DNA of 48,057 nucleotides from Candidatus Thermoplasmatota archaeon. Lineage in GTDB: Archaea; Thermoplasmatota; E2; DHVEG-1. Positions within the stretch are counted from its first letter, which is position 1; each line of letters starts with the position of its first letter. The notes under the pieces are model-generated. The model was given only the letters and a program-made list of their open reading frames with translations. It did no database searches and had not been told where the DNA came from. Positions 1 to 8,372 of this stretch are shown one piece after another. The stretch is from contig JAWABU010000009.1 in the NCBI GenBank assembly GCA_038884455.1, forward strand, positions 1 to 48,057, read 5' to 3'. The translations under genes and the position numbers were made by a program.

Positions 1-309
1 GATACAATGACTGGCTTTTTAACTTTAAATGCAGATCCGACAAATGCATTACACGCTGCAACAAAACAATATGTGGACAATGGTGTGTCGCCCGACTATG
101 AATATTTTTCTTCAGGGGCTGGACAAACAGTTTTCAACTTAACAACAATAACGTACACACCAGGTTCTTACAGATTAATGGTATTTGTTAATGGTGTTAA
201 ACAAGTATATCCACCTAATGGTAATTATACTGAGACAAGCTCAACATCAATCACATTTTCACCTGGTTTGGCTTTAAATACCCAGGTTGAAGTCTATCAC
301 ATGAAGTAA
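1..309 (+). CDS. tail fibre protein, 3' end (partial)
   Basis: The reading frame is already open at base 1, and the first codons (Asp-Thr before the first Met) match the inside of a repeat unit in the next gene, where SGDTMTGFLTLNA is followed by HAATKQYVD. The gene therefore begins upstream of the window and the Met at base 7 is internal. Repeats of this kind, DTMTGxLxL then AxxKxYVD, are typical of phage tail-fibre shafts. The last 65 or so residues (from SPDYEYF) form a Tyr- and Asn-rich beta-type tip domain. It is followed after 12 bases by a second fibre gene with GAGG as ribosome site, so the two are co-transcribed structural genes. The fibre call is good; receptor specificity cannot be read. 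Confidence 0.8.
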   Translation, partial: DTMTGFLTLNADPTNALHAATKQYVDNGVSPDYEYFSSGAGQTVFNLTTITYTPGSYRLMVFVNGVKQVYPPNGNYTETSSTSITFSPGLALNTQVEVYHMK

Positions 310-321
310 TGAGAGGATAAA

Positions 322-2316
322 ATGGCACAGGAAAAAATAACATCGGTACAAATTGATACAGGTACTACCACCGGAAAAATTCCAGTTTTTGATGAAAGTG
401 GAAAATTACCTATTGGTGCTGTTCCACCAACGGTTGCCACAGATGCAACAAACAAAGCATATGTTGATGCGTTAGTTACTTCAAGCACAACATGGAGAAA
501 CCCGATTGTAGATCCTGATTTGGTCGGTATTGCTCCATCGGTTCCTGGATCTCCGGCCGCTGACACAGTTTACATTGCTTATGGTGGTTCATATCCTCAA
601 ATTTGGGGTAGTGTGAGTGGCGTAGTTTCAGGTGATATTTTAACACGTAATAATGCTGGAACAGATTGGATTTTAATTAAAAATTTGACAGTTGGTGATA
701 GATTTATAATAGCTGGTGAACACGGAACACCCGACGGAACAATAACCGGAATGGGATTTCAAAAAAATGATCTACTTCAATATACAGGCGGTAATCCTAC
801 ACTGGCTGGAAGCTGGAGTACACCTGAAGGTGATCCTGTAGGTACAGGTATTACCGTTTTGTGTAGTGCGTCAAACTCAAATCATAATAGTCATACGTAT
901 TTATACAATGCAGGAACTGACGTATGGTATGAAGTTTCAGGACCTGGTGCAGTTAATGCAGGTAACGGTCTTTCATATAGTGGAAATACGTTAAACGTAG
1001 GAGCTGGCACAGGTATTTCTGTTGCCGCTGACCTTGTCTCGTTAGATTTAGCATATACAGATAATCGCTATGTTAACATTTCCGGTGATACAATGACCGG
1101 GTTTTTAACTTTAAATGCAAATCCAACAACTGCGTTGCATGCTGCTACAAAACAATATGTAGATACTGGATTGGCAACAAAACAAAACAATCTTGGATAC
1201 ACACCTGTTAATAAAGCTGGTGACAGTATGTCGGGAATGTTATCCATCAACACTAGCGGAACTTCGGCATTGGGGATTTCCGGAAATTATACAGGTTTTC
1301 TAACATCCTTCAATAACACTTCCACGGGTTATACTATGTACGTTCGAAATCATTCTGGTGCCGGTGATGCTATATTTGCTGAAGCGTCAGGAACAGGAAC
1401 GAGTATTTTAGGATATAATACTGATCCTGGTGGTACCGGTAATGGTGTGTTTGGTTACTGTGCTGGTTCTGGACAAGGCGTGGTTGGTATGTCTGCTAGT
1501 GGATACGGTGTACATGGTCAATCAAACACAGGTGTTGGCGTCTCGGGGTCAACTTATGGTTTATATGGTGTGTCTGCATTTAATGGTGGATCCGCTGGTT
1601 CAGCATTATACGCTCTTGGAGGGGGAGGGTCGCGTTCGTGCAATTTAGCTATTGCATCGGGCTCAACCGCTCACAGTTTCTATAGTTCCAGCGCTACTAG
1701 TCGATGTGTGTACGGATCAAGCGGAATTTCAATTGCTATCGAAGGAGCAGGTGCTTCGTATGATTTTTATGCTAGTGGCGGCGGTACAAACTATGGTCCC
1801 TTTACAGGGGCTCACGACGGCCTTGTAACTTCAGATTTTAATGGTGTCCCAGGTGATATTGTCATTGACACAAACGTTGTTCATAAATCAAATATTTCAA
1901 ATTGTATTTTTGAAAATCAAATAAGCACCAGTTCAAAAGATAAAAGAGCTGTTGGTGTGTTGGTTTCAATTAGAGATTTAACTGAAATGAATATACCATC
2001 TGCTTTGACCAACAAAACAATTTGGCTTGAAGGAAGTCTCACTTTTATGCCTATTGATAATTATGAAGAATTAATGTCACAATATAAACTAATTACTTTT
2101 AACGCTATTGGTGAAGGGCAAATTAATGTATGTAAAGAAGGTGGTAATATAGAAATAGGCGATTATATATGTACCTCATCTGTACCCGGTAAAGGTATGA
2201 AGCAACCTGATGATGTATACCATAACTATACAGTAGCACGCGCCCGAGAAAGTGTAAATTGGTCAGCAAATGACAATTCCTTTAAACAGATTGCTTGCAT
2301 ATATCTTTGTGGATAA
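322..2316 (+). CDS. large tail fibre / tail tip protein
   Basis: 664 residues. It begins MAQEKITSVQIDTG and passes through a Gly/Thr/Ser-rich beta region. At about residues 255-285 it repeats the DTMTGFLTL...ATKQYVD shaft unit seen at the end of the previous gene. From about 290 to 510 it is extremely Gly/Ser-rich with GNGVFGY- and GYGVHGQ-like short repeats, as in trimeric beta-helix fibres. The C-terminal 150 residues (from GVPGDIVIDT) are a distinct globular domain containing KDKRAVGVLVS, reminiscent of fibre-tip intramolecular chaperone domains. No S74 catalytic Ser-Asp pair was recognised, so self-cleavage is not claimed. Its stop touches the ATG of the next gene. Role: host adsorption. 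Confidence 0.8.
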   Translation: MAQEKITSVQIDTGTTTGKIPVFDESGKLPIGAVPPTVATDATNKAYVDALVTSSTTWRNPIVDPDLVGIAPSVPGSPAADTVYIAYGGSYPQIWGSVSGVVSGDILTRNNAGTDWILIKNLTVGDRFIIAGEHGTPDGTITGMGFQKNDLLQYTGGNPTLAGSWSTPEGDPVGTGITVLCSASNSNHNSHTYLYNAGTDVWYEVSGPGAVNAGNGLSYSGNTLNVGAGTGISVAADLVSLDLAYTDNRYVNISGDTMTGFLTLNANPTTALHAATKQYVDTGLATKQNNLGYTPVNKAGDSMSGMLSINTSGTSALGISGNYTGFLTSFNNTSTGYTMYVRNHSGAGDAIFAEASGTGTSILGYNTDPGGTGNGVFGYCAGSGQGVVGMSASGYGVHGQSNTGVGVSGSTYGLYGVSAFNGGSAGSALYALGGGGSRSCNLAIASGSTAHSFYSSSATSRCVYGSSGISIAIEGAGASYDFYASGGGTNYGPFTGAHDGLVTSDFNGVPGDIVIDTNVVHKSNISNCIFENQISTSSKDKRAVGVLVSIRDLTEMNIPSALTNKTIWLEGSLTFMPIDNYEELMSQYKLITFNAIGEGQINVCKEGGNIEIGDYICTSSVPGKGMKQPDDVYHNYTVARARESVNWSANDNSFKQIACIYLCG

Positions 2317-2703
2317 ATGACTCCTTTAGAAGAAGCCAAACACCGAGCCCTAGCCGAAATCGATATAACTGCTGGCACTATACGGCTCAAATATATAACT
2401 GAAGTATACGGTCAAGAACAGGTTTATATCGAAAAAGCAAATGAAGCTCTTGATTACGTTATTGATAATTGTCCAATTGATTTAACTTTTTATCCCTTTA
2501 TTGCTGCAGAAGTTGATGCTACAGGTATGCACCCGCGCGATGTTGCTAACAACATACTCCAACAACGAAGCGAATGGATAAAGCACATGGTCAAAATCGA
2601 GAGAGTTCGATTAAAGGGTAAAAGTGAAATTCGAAAAACAAGTAACATTAAAGACGTAAACACAATTAAACAATATTACACCGAGGCTCTTAACTCTCTA
2701 TAG
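2317..2703 (+). CDS. small protein coupled to tail fibre (possible assembly protein)
   Basis: 128 residues. The start codon directly follows the fibre stop codon (TAA ATG), so translation is coupled. The sequence is mostly helical with no transmembrane segment: an N-terminal AL.EI..T.G.IR..Y half and a basic C-terminal half. Small genes placed directly after phage fibre genes often encode fibre-assembly chaperones or DUF4376-type proteins. The position supports that idea, but no diagnostic motif was recognised. It closes this transcription unit: the next 328 bases hold no gene. Confidence 0.7.
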   Translation: MTPLEEAKHRALAEIDITAGTIRLKYITEVYGQEQVYIEKANEALDYVIDNCPIDLTFYPFIAAEVDATGMHPRDVANNILQQRSEWIKHMVKIERVRLKGKSEIRKTSNIKDVNTIKQYYTEALNSL

Positions 2704-3031
2704 TTGTCGAAGTGTATAATACTACTTGAAAGCTTTTATCTTTGTCACTGTGGCACGATAAGGCCCGTTCTTCGGGGCCATGGCATTCCCAATGGCATTC
2801 CCATATAAGCTACGTTGGGGAGTACAATTAGTCACAAACAGGGTAATCATTGAGGGAGAGTGGGTTAAAACGTAGACAACCACTCAAGCGCAAGCAACTT
2901 GGTACGCTTACTATAAACGAGCGAGACAAGTAATGATAAGAACCCTAGCTATGATGAACGTTGGAGAGGTTCGCATCTTTCCCAGTGTCTTTCTTGTTGA
3001 ATCGGTTTTCTTTTTGTTCTAAAGTTCCTGT
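2704..3031 (+). other. non-coding interval with hairpins
   Basis: No convincing gene in 328 bases. It contains a GGCCC-gttcttc-GGGGCC hairpin at about 2761-2779, a possible terminator for the fibre genes although no long T run follows. It also holds a 12-bp tandem duplication (listed separately) and an AAGCG...CGCTT stem near 2888. Base composition here is higher in G+C than in flanking genes, so it may be a transcribed structured leader or RNA. No good promoter was seen. Confidence 0.4.
2780..2803. repeat. 12-bp perfect tandem duplication
   Basis: atggcattccca occurs twice head to tail with no spacer, in the non-coding interval after the fibre operon. It is one of several short tandem duplications in the window. 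Confidence 0.9.
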
Positions 3032-3604
3032 ATGGATATTGATCTAGATCTCCCAACCAATTTCGATCCGAACAGCCACTTTGATGTTGTTCAGGCTTCT
3101 ATGCTCAAAAATGGGGAGCTAGTCAAACACCCATGTGGCGTGTATTTCCAGAATATTTCAAAAGATAAGATTACACAACTTGCTGCAATTCCTTACGAAG
3201 AAGCAGAAAAACTGGGTTATTTCAAGATAGATTTTCTTCATTTGTCGCTTTTAGATTATTTCAAAAATAAAAATGAAATTCGAACATTACTCAAGACTGA
3301 CCCTGATTGGTCTCTTCTTGAGAAACGAGAGGTTGTGGAACAACTCTTTCAGTTACACAAACATTTTGACATAATTAGTCAAATCAAACCACGTTCTATT
3401 CAAGAACTTGCTGATTGTATTGCGTTAATTAGACCCGGAAAACGTTACCTGCTTCCAATTTATATTAAAAACAGAGAGTTTGCTCGAAAAGAGCTATATA
3501 TGAAACCAAAAGAATCTGTTATTTGGTTTAAAAAAAGCCATTCTATAGCTTATGCAATGACAATAGTATTACAACTTCATTTGTTTAAAGGCGGAATTTT
3601 ATAA
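3032..3604 (+). CDS. DnaE-like mini-protein (DNA polymerase III alpha core motifs)
   Basis: 190 residues. In the right order it carries short versions of motifs diagnostic of bacterial DNA polymerase III alpha: MDIDLDLP (the PDxDxDF Asp motif), KHPCGVYF (HxxGV), GYFKIDFLHLSLL (the KFDFLGL motif with the third catalytic Asp), ELADCIALIRPGKR (the ALxRPGP motif) and WFKKSHSIAYAM (the GFNKSHxxAY motif). DnaE itself is about 1,100 residues, so PHP, tau-binding and most finger sequence are absent. The protein may be a minimal polymerase-fold relative with another role, or a reduced remnant. No strong ribosome site precedes the ATG, and an in-frame stop lies just upstream, so the start is moderately certain. 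Motif recognition is from the sequence; activity is not claimed. Confidence 0.65.
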   Translation: MDIDLDLPTNFDPNSHFDVVQASMLKNGELVKHPCGVYFQNISKDKITQLAAIPYEEAEKLGYFKIDFLHLSLLDYFKNKNEIRTLLKTDPDWSLLEKREVVEQLFQLHKHFDIISQIKPRSIQELADCIALIRPGKRYLLPIYIKNREFARKELYMKPKESVIWFKKSHSIAYAMTIVLQLHLFKGGIL

Positions 3605-3654
3605 GTAACACTGTATTTTAATAAATATTATAAGTAACACAGTATTTTAATAAA
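3601..3654. repeat. 25-bp direct repeat, two copies, one mismatch
   Basis: ATAAGTAACAC, T or A, then GTATTTTAATAAA: copies at 3601-3625 and 3630-3654. The first overlaps the stop codon of the DnaE-like gene and the second lies in the leader of the next gene. The AT-rich ends could include promoter elements, but no standard box pair was found. Confidence 0.85.
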
Positions 3655-3676
3655 ATGTACAAAATGGGAGATATTA

Positions 3677-4102
3677 ATGTTAAGGGAAAAATTTATTAAA
3701 AATATTCGTTTGACTGACACACAAAAACAAGTTATGGCAAAAATTGTAGCAGCTCCAACAGCTAAGATTGCCGCAGAAGACATTTCTGAAGGTCGTAACC
3801 TTGTTGCAGCTCGTGATATGTTGGTTAACATGGGATTAATTTCTTTTCAAGAAGACAAGTCAGCAGAACTTACCGACGAAGGTAAAGTAGTAGCGAAAGA
3901 AGAAAATATTATTGACGATACAGGTTCTTTAACGCCTGATGGTGAAAAATTAGCCTTTGGAGATAAAGAGAAAACAGAATCTTTTTCACTTTTAAGAAAA
4001 CTTGCTCTTTATGAAGGCAAAAAGAAAGACCTTGCGATCAAATCACAAGAATTGGCTGATCGTATACTTTCTAGTGAAGTTAGTAATAAACTTCAGCACT
4101 AG
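3677..4102 (+). CDS. winged-helix-like protein, unknown role
   Basis: 141 residues, ribosome site GGGAG before the ATG. The first 70 residues have the pattern of a MarR/ArsR-type winged helix: helix TDTQKQVMAKIV, helix-turn-helix AAEDISEGRNLVAARDMLVNMGLI, then an EL TDEG wing. The rest is charged and helical. DNA binding is inferred from this pattern only. It stands alone between repeat-rich non-coding stretches. Confidence 0.6.
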   Translation: MLREKFIKNIRLTDTQKQVMAKIVAAPTAKIAAEDISEGRNLVAARDMLVNMGLISFQEDKSAELTDEGKVVAKEENIIDDTGSLTPDGEKLAFGDKEKTESFSLLRKLALYEGKKKDLAIKSQELADRILSSEVSNKLQH

Positions 4103-4115
4103 ATAGTGGCGATGA

Positions 4116-4235
4116 AAAGAAGTTGTTCTTCGTACATATGTTAGAACAACAGAGCCTAAGACAGACGAAATGGTCATTGCTGCTACATTGGCTTATTGGT
4201 TTGGCGGAAACCTCGAAGATTGGATTAAGAAATAA
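4116..4235 (+). pseudogene. probable gene remnant without start codon
   Basis: An open frame of 39 codons ending at TAA 4233-4235. Its translation looks like real protein (TTEPKTDEMVIAATLAYWFG...) but it has no start codon near its beginning, a TGA just upstream, and only an internal ATG. It overlaps the end of the convergent minus-strand gene by 11 bases. It is probably the 3' end of a decayed gene. Confidence 0.35.
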
Positions 4236-4695
4236 CAGTATTGTTGTACACAACTTTAATACCCGTAGGTATTGATTTTCTGCGGCGACGCTTTATACTT
4301 TTAATGTGGTTCATAGGAAACTTGAAAACTGGACCTATAACTCTTGATACGTATTCAATGTTAAAGCTTTTGTAGATTTTTGACATCTGTTGTGTTAATC
4401 CACATTTAGAAAATTCAATTGAAAGCGGGTATTGTTTACTGTTATTTTTATACCACTGTTCTACCAGCGTAATTATTTCTGTTTCGTTGATATTCTCGGG
4501 GCCACACATATCAAGAACATATGCTTTAATACATTTATTATCAATATTATCAATAATTGCTAAAACATGCTGTTTTCTGTATTGAATAAGTGTAATAAAT
4601 GGGTACCCGTTATAATCTTTTGGGTGTGATTCTATAATTAGTGGAGAAATTTTGTTTTTCTTTGTTGGTTGTTTTGTTCTTTTCTTGGTTACCAT
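4225..4695 (-). CDS. hypothetical basic protein
   Basis: 156 residues from ATG 4695 (an in-frame TTG at 4740 would add 15). A Lys/Thr-rich start (MVTKKRTKQPTKK) precedes a domain with YPFITLIQYRKQHVLAIID, and the protein ends in a run of basic residues (IKRRRRKS). No family was recognised. It is the only minus-strand gene in the first 24 kb, convergent with the remnant at its 3' side and divergent from the late promoter at 4759. Confidence 0.6.
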   Translation of the reverse strand: MVTKKRTKQPTKKNKISPLIIESHPKDYNGYPFITLIQYRKQHVLAIIDNIDNKCIKAYVLDMCGPENINETEIITLVEQWYKNNSKQYPLSIEFSKCGLTQQMSKIYKSFNIEYVSRVIGPVFKFPMNHIKSIKRRRRKSIPTGIKVVYNNTVIS

Positions 4696-4758
4696 ATAAT
4701 AATTATCTACAAAATTTATTTCATGGTTATTTATTAGCAAAAAATAACATCAAACCAA

Positions 4759-4766
4759 TATAAATA
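4759..4766 (+). promoter_or_regulatory. T4-type late promoter box TATAAATA
   Basis: TATAAATA lies 25 bases before the ATG at 4792, the spacing of T4 late promoters, which need the gp55/gp33/gp45-type machinery. The same octamer lies before the genes at 19412 (+) and 28782 (-). Confidence 0.6.
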
Positions 4767-4791
4767 TATCAAATAAGAAGGGAATCAAAGC

Positions 4792-5370
4792 ATGAAACCT
4801 CTTTCGTTTAAAGATTACGTCAAGTACTTAGATGATGAAATGTCATCAAAAACACGCAAACGTCTCAACAAAAAGACACACAAAGGTCGCTTTTACGGTG
4901 GGTTAATGTACCAAAACACAGAAACAACAGATGGTGGTGACGCTAATGGTGTCGGCGAATCTTTTCTCTCAAAAGAAGAAAGCGAAGAAATCGTAGATAT
5001 TAAGGGTGCTGGTGAAAAAACACCAAATCCTTTTAATCAAAACAAAAAAGAAACGTCAGACAAACAAACAATTGTTACAAAGGTAGAAAAGGAACCTACA
5101 GAAGAAGATCCAAACAAACAGGGTATTTTAAGACAAGTGAAAAAAGCCAAATTAGTGTACAAGCGAAGAACACCAGAAGGAACATTTGAAGAATTATGGA
5201 TTTATAACACAGGTAATAGTTTACAAGATGAAGTTAAGATACGTAAGGATATTCTTGCGGGAACCGACATACCTCCGAATAAAACAAAATCCGCAGATGG
5301 TAGTCAATACTACGAAATAACAACACTTGGAAATGCTCAATTATTAAAAGTAACTGGTCTTCCACAATAA
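4792..5370 (+). CDS. putative late virion-associated protein
   Basis: 192 residues behind a TATAAATA late box and an AAGGGA ribosome site. A basic N-terminal part (SFKDYVKYLDDEMSSKTRKR) is followed by a very acidic, low-complexity linker at residues 45-110. A compact C-terminal domain follows (from about 115, LVYKRRTPEGTFEELWIYN) with beta-strand character. The layout (targeting-type N-terminus, flexible linker, globular end) and late promoter suggest a head or internal virion protein. No family was recognised. Confidence 0.65.
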   Translation: MKPLSFKDYVKYLDDEMSSKTRKRLNKKTHKGRFYGGLMYQNTETTDGGDANGVGESFLSKEESEEIVDIKGAGEKTPNPFNQNKKETSDKQTIVTKVEKEPTEEDPNKQGILRQVKKAKLVYKRRTPEGTFEELWIYNTGNSLQDEVKIRKDILAGTDIPPNKTKSADGSQYYEITTLGNAQLLKVTGLPQ

Positions 5371-5380
5371 TCTTTACTTG

Positions 5381-5408
5381 TTGACTTTATAGTTCTTTTC
5401 CTTATAAT
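5381..5408 (+). promoter_or_regulatory. sigma70-type promoter
   Basis: TTGACT at 5381-5386, 16 bases, then a perfect TATAAT at 5403-5408. It starts transcription just before the gene at 5427, whose ATG is preceded by AAGGAAAAA. Confidence 0.8.
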
Positions 5409-5426
5409 TACTTTAAGGAAAAAATT

Positions 5427-5678
5427 ATGAAAAAACCAATTGACGTTCGAGATAACGTTACGCCAATATCTGAAAAAAAGATATTGATGATAGACGCCAA
5501 TACGTGGAAGTCAATGTCAATTCATCAACTTTATGAACAAATGAGAGTTCTCCAAGAACGGTTAAATACCGCTAACGAAATTAAAAATTTACCTTTAGTT
5601 AATCAACTTCAACGAGGAATAAATCAGCTTTACTTTTACATTAAAAATAAAGAAAATGATCCTAAGAAAAATAGATAA
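5427..5678 (+). CDS. hypothetical coiled-coil protein
   Basis: 83 residues, first gene behind the promoter at 5381. After a short N-terminal strand region it is a single predicted amphipathic helix (IHQLYEQMRVLQERLNTAN...). Its 3' end overlaps the start of the next helical gene, so the two may form a complex. No family recognised. Confidence 0.65.
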   Translation: MKKPIDVRDNVTPISEKKILMIDANTWKSMSIHQLYEQMRVLQERLNTANEIKNLPLVNQLQRGINQLYFYIKNKENDPKKNR

Positions 5679-5958
5679 ACCAATGATAAAAAATACTGAA
5701 ATGGAAATAACCACAGACAACACAGAGTCGAATAGTTTGAACTTAGAACAAGAAGATTCTAAAAAATTAACTTTGAAAGACATCCTTGGTCAGGAAATTA
5801 ACGAAATTGTGAAAATATCAAAAGATCTGCAACAAAAAATTAAAGATGCAAAAACAAAACCAAAAAAAGATTTGTATTATAAAAAGCTCTGCCGTAACAA
5901 CGATAAATTACTCGAATTATTGGTTGCATTTAACCGTTTAACTAAAAAAACAAAATAA
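5656..5958 (+). CDS. hypothetical coiled-coil protein
   Basis: 100 residues from ATG 5656; the ATG at 5683 is an alternative start and avoids the 23-base overlap with the previous gene. Lys/Glu-rich and helical, with heptad-like ILGQEINEIVKISKDLQQKIKDA. No motif for function. Same transcription unit as 5427. Confidence 0.55.
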   Translation: MILRKIDKPMIKNTEMEITTDNTESNSLNLEQEDSKKLTLKDILGQEINEIVKISKDLQQKIKDAKTKPKKDLYYKKLCRNNDKLLELLVAFNRLTKKTK

Positions 5959-6045
5959 AATGTTACAGCACACAGCAACGATATGAATTTGGGCAACCAA
6001 TAACTTTTAAAGTAAACGAAATATATTTTATTAACAAACACTAAT

Positions 6046-6699
6046 ATGCTTAAAAAGCAACACATTGAATTACTGAAAAATATTCACAACGCTGGGTGGA
6101 AATCGGCGGTGATAGCTGGTGGTATAATTCGAGACACTTTTTGTAAGAAAAAGTATAAAGATGTTGATATTTTTCTTTTTGATCCCAAAATTTCAAATGA
6201 AACACCTTATGTTTCAGCAAATATTAGTGAAACTATTAAAAAAATGGGCATAATCCCACATAATGAAGAATTTACTTTGAAACAAAACGATGCGACCACG
6301 TATAATTACACAAACACAACTAGAAACACAGCTACAAACACGGTTACAAACATGATAACGGATGTGTGGACAATTGAAAAGGATTTTGACATAATTCAAT
6401 TAATTACAGTTAAAGTACCACCAATTGAGTATGTCACAAAATTTTTTGATATTGGATTGTGCATGTGTTATTTTGATGGAATAAAAGTTCGGTTAACGCA
6501 CGAGTTTTTAAATGACTATAATAATAAAACGTTAACGATATGTGGTCAGCTGTCTAAGTATGATTTTCAAAAAACGGTATATAGGCATCTGAAAACGATA
6601 AAGTTTAAATATCCTGAATTTAAGATTTGTGTTGCACCACACTTGGAACAATATTTAAGTTCTAAAACTATTAATTTTATAAACAAGTTAAATAGATAG
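6046..6699 (+). CDS. nucleotidyltransferase (poly(A) polymerase head-like)
   Basis: 217 residues. Residues 18-42 carry the class II nucleotidyltransferase signature: AVIAGGIIRDTF (GGxxRD) followed by KDVDIFLF, whose DxD would bind two metal ions. Such small head-only proteins are frequent in large phages; their substrate (tRNA end, protein or RNA) is not known. Residues 80-105 are a Thr/Asn low-complexity insert built on repeats of acaaacacn. The rest is an alpha/beta C-terminal part with a conserved-looking HLKTIKFKYP helix. Next gene starts 14 bases on. Confidence 0.75.
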   Translation: MLKKQHIELLKNIHNAGWKSAVIAGGIIRDTFCKKKYKDVDIFLFDPKISNETPYVSANISETIKKMGIIPHNEEFTLKQNDATTYNYTNTTRNTATNTVTNMITDVWTIEKDFDIIQLITVKVPPIEYVTKFFDIGLCMCYFDGIKVRLTHEFLNDYNNKTLTICGQLSKYDFQKTVYRHLKTIKFKYPEFKICVAPHLEQYLSSKTINFINKLNR

Positions 6700-6712
6700 A
6701 GAAATATTAAAT

Positions 6713-7306
6713 ATGCTAATATCTATTTCTGGTTCCCAAGGAGCAGGAAAAACAACTATAATTAATGAATTAAAGCAACGTGGTTTTCCTGTTGTTGAAC
6801 GTAAAACGTCACGATCTATTTTGCAAGATTGGAACGTGACCCTTGAAGAAGTAAACACAGATCTGGCTCTTGCTGTCAAATTTCAAGAAGAAATTTTAAA
6901 ACGTAAATGGTATGATGAATTAACATACTACGATAACAAAGAAATTTGTTTTACCGAACGCACATACATTGATCTCATGGTTTATGCCATTATTACGTTT
7001 GGAAAGCACAATGAATATGCTGAATGGCTTGATGAGTATTGTTCTCGTTGTTTGGCCCGCACCAAAGGCAGTTATATCCATAATTTTTTTATAAAAGCTG
7101 GACATTTTCAAATAGAAAAAGACGGAGTAAGAGGACATAGTAAATATTATAGCAAATTAGTCGATACAACAATGCTCTCTTTTTACAAAGAAAATATTGA
7201 ACCTTATCATTTAACCGTAATTGATACTCCAACGATTGAAGATAGGGTTAATATAATTTTTGACAAATTAAATCATAATCTTATATTGACACATTCTTCC
7301 AAATAA
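6713..7306 (+). CDS. AAA/P-loop nucleotide kinase-like ATPase
   Basis: 197 residues. Walker A is GSQGAGKTT at residues 7-15, directly after the first beta strand (MLISIS), as in NadR/AAA_28-type nucleoside or metabolite kinases. The strand ERTYIDLMVYAI and following helices fit the lid and base-binding regions. A late strand, LTVIDTPTIEDRV, fits a Walker-type core. Substrate unknown; thymidylate-like or NadR-like kinases are possible. It follows the nucleotidyltransferase and precedes folE2. Its last codons contain the -35 box of the folE2 promoter. Confidence 0.75.
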   Translation: MLISISGSQGAGKTTIINELKQRGFPVVERKTSRSILQDWNVTLEEVNTDLALAVKFQEEILKRKWYDELTYYDNKEICFTERTYIDLMVYAIITFGKHNEYAEWLDEYCSRCLARTKGSYIHNFFIKAGHFQIEKDGVRGHSKYYSKLVDTTMLSFYKENIEPYHLTVIDTPTIEDRVNIIFDKLNHNLILTHSSK

Positions 7307-7314
7307 AATATAAT
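7286..7314 (+). promoter_or_regulatory. consensus sigma70 promoter before folE2
   Basis: TTGACA (7286-7291), exactly 17 bases, TATAAT (7309-7314): a perfect consensus promoter. The -35 box is inside the upstream kinase gene and transcription would start about 35 bases before the folE2 ATG. It suggests early, strong expression by unmodified host polymerase. Confidence 0.9.
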
Positions 7315-7357
7315 ATAATAGTATAAAAGTAATAGTACAAAAAAGTAAGGAAAGCCA

Positions 7358-8368
7358 ATGCCAGAAAACAAGTTCAGACATAATGATTATTCAGAACACA
7401 TGCCACATCTTGATTTTAAATATGATCAAGAATTTTATCCTGACGACAAAGATTTGCCAGATCCACAAATTGATCCGTTCATTCCAGGTGCTGCAGTTAA
7501 ACTCGATAAAGTAGGTGTTACAGGTGTTGATTTACCTGTTAAATTTATTCGGCGAGATGGAACTATCGAGAAGTTACATACGAAAGTTTCTCTCTATGGA
7601 TCATTAGATAATCCAAACGCGAAAGGATTAAACTTGTCACGTTTTCCTATTGCGATGCATGAAGAAATTGCAAACCACATGTCAATCGAAGGTTTGACAA
7701 ACATTCTTGATAAATTACAACAAAAACAAGGCTCAACACATCTTTATTGCAAAATGAGATTCAAGTACCCTTGGACTCAAGAAGCACTTCGTACTCGTGA
7801 AGAATTACCAGTTAATGCACCCGAAAGTGAAGTTTTTAAAGTTGTAGAAGGTGTAAAACTAAGTCATGAAAAAATGAAAGGTTTTATTTTTTATGATTGC
7901 ATTCTTGAAGGTCAGAAACATGGTGATCAGTATAAGTTTTTTCTAACGGTAGAATACATATATTCTTCAACGTGTCCTTGTTCTTTTGAATTAGCACAAG
8001 ACGCTATGCAAAAGCGCGGTAAGGCTGCAAACGGACATTCACAGCGTAGCATCGGTCGTATTACAGTTCAATTTGACCCAAAAAATGTGGTTTATATTGA
8101 AGACGTTGTTGAACTGTGTCGTAAACAAGTACCAACTGAAGTCGTTGTTATTTGCAAACGCAGAGACGAGCAAGCGTTTGCTGAATTAAACGGATCAAAT
8201 CTCCTCTTCACTGAGGATGCAGCTCGCCTCTTATATGAGGGTCTTGATAACTGGTTTAATGAGGGTAAGATTTTAGATTTTAGCATCGTGACAGAACATC
8301 TTGAATCCCTCCATCCTTGGTCCGCGACAGCTGTAGTTTCAAAGGGAGTTCCTGGGGGATTGAGGTAA
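7358..8368 (+). CDS. folE2: GTP cyclohydrolase IB (FolE2)
   Basis: 336 residues. FolE2 opens the GTP ring to give 7,8-dihydroneopterin triphosphate, the first step to tetrahydrofolate and to 7-deazaguanines. Signature pieces are present: GVTGVDLPV, VSLYGSLDNPNAKGLNLSRF, the metal-binding Cys motif SSTCPCSFEL (about residue 205), GHSQRS, and a C-terminal HPWSATAVVSKGVPGGLR. The family is usually 250-310 residues; here an N-terminal extension of about 50 acidic residues adds length. Good ribosome site (AAGGAAAG) and a consensus promoter. With QueD, QueE and the transglycosylase in this window it supplies the precursor for a 7-deazaguanine pathway. Confidence 0.92.
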   Translation: MPENKFRHNDYSEHMPHLDFKYDQEFYPDDKDLPDPQIDPFIPGAAVKLDKVGVTGVDLPVKFIRRDGTIEKLHTKVSLYGSLDNPNAKGLNLSRFPIAMHEEIANHMSIEGLTNILDKLQQKQGSTHLYCKMRFKYPWTQEALRTREELPVNAPESEVFKVVEGVKLSHEKMKGFIFYDCILEGQKHGDQYKFFLTVEYIYSSTCPCSFELAQDAMQKRGKAANGHSQRSIGRITVQFDPKNVVYIEDVVELCRKQVPTEVVVICKRRDEQAFAELNGSNLLFTEDAARLLYEGLDNWFNEGKILDFSIVTEHLESLHPWSATAVVSKGVPGGLR

Positions 8369-8372
8369 TTAA

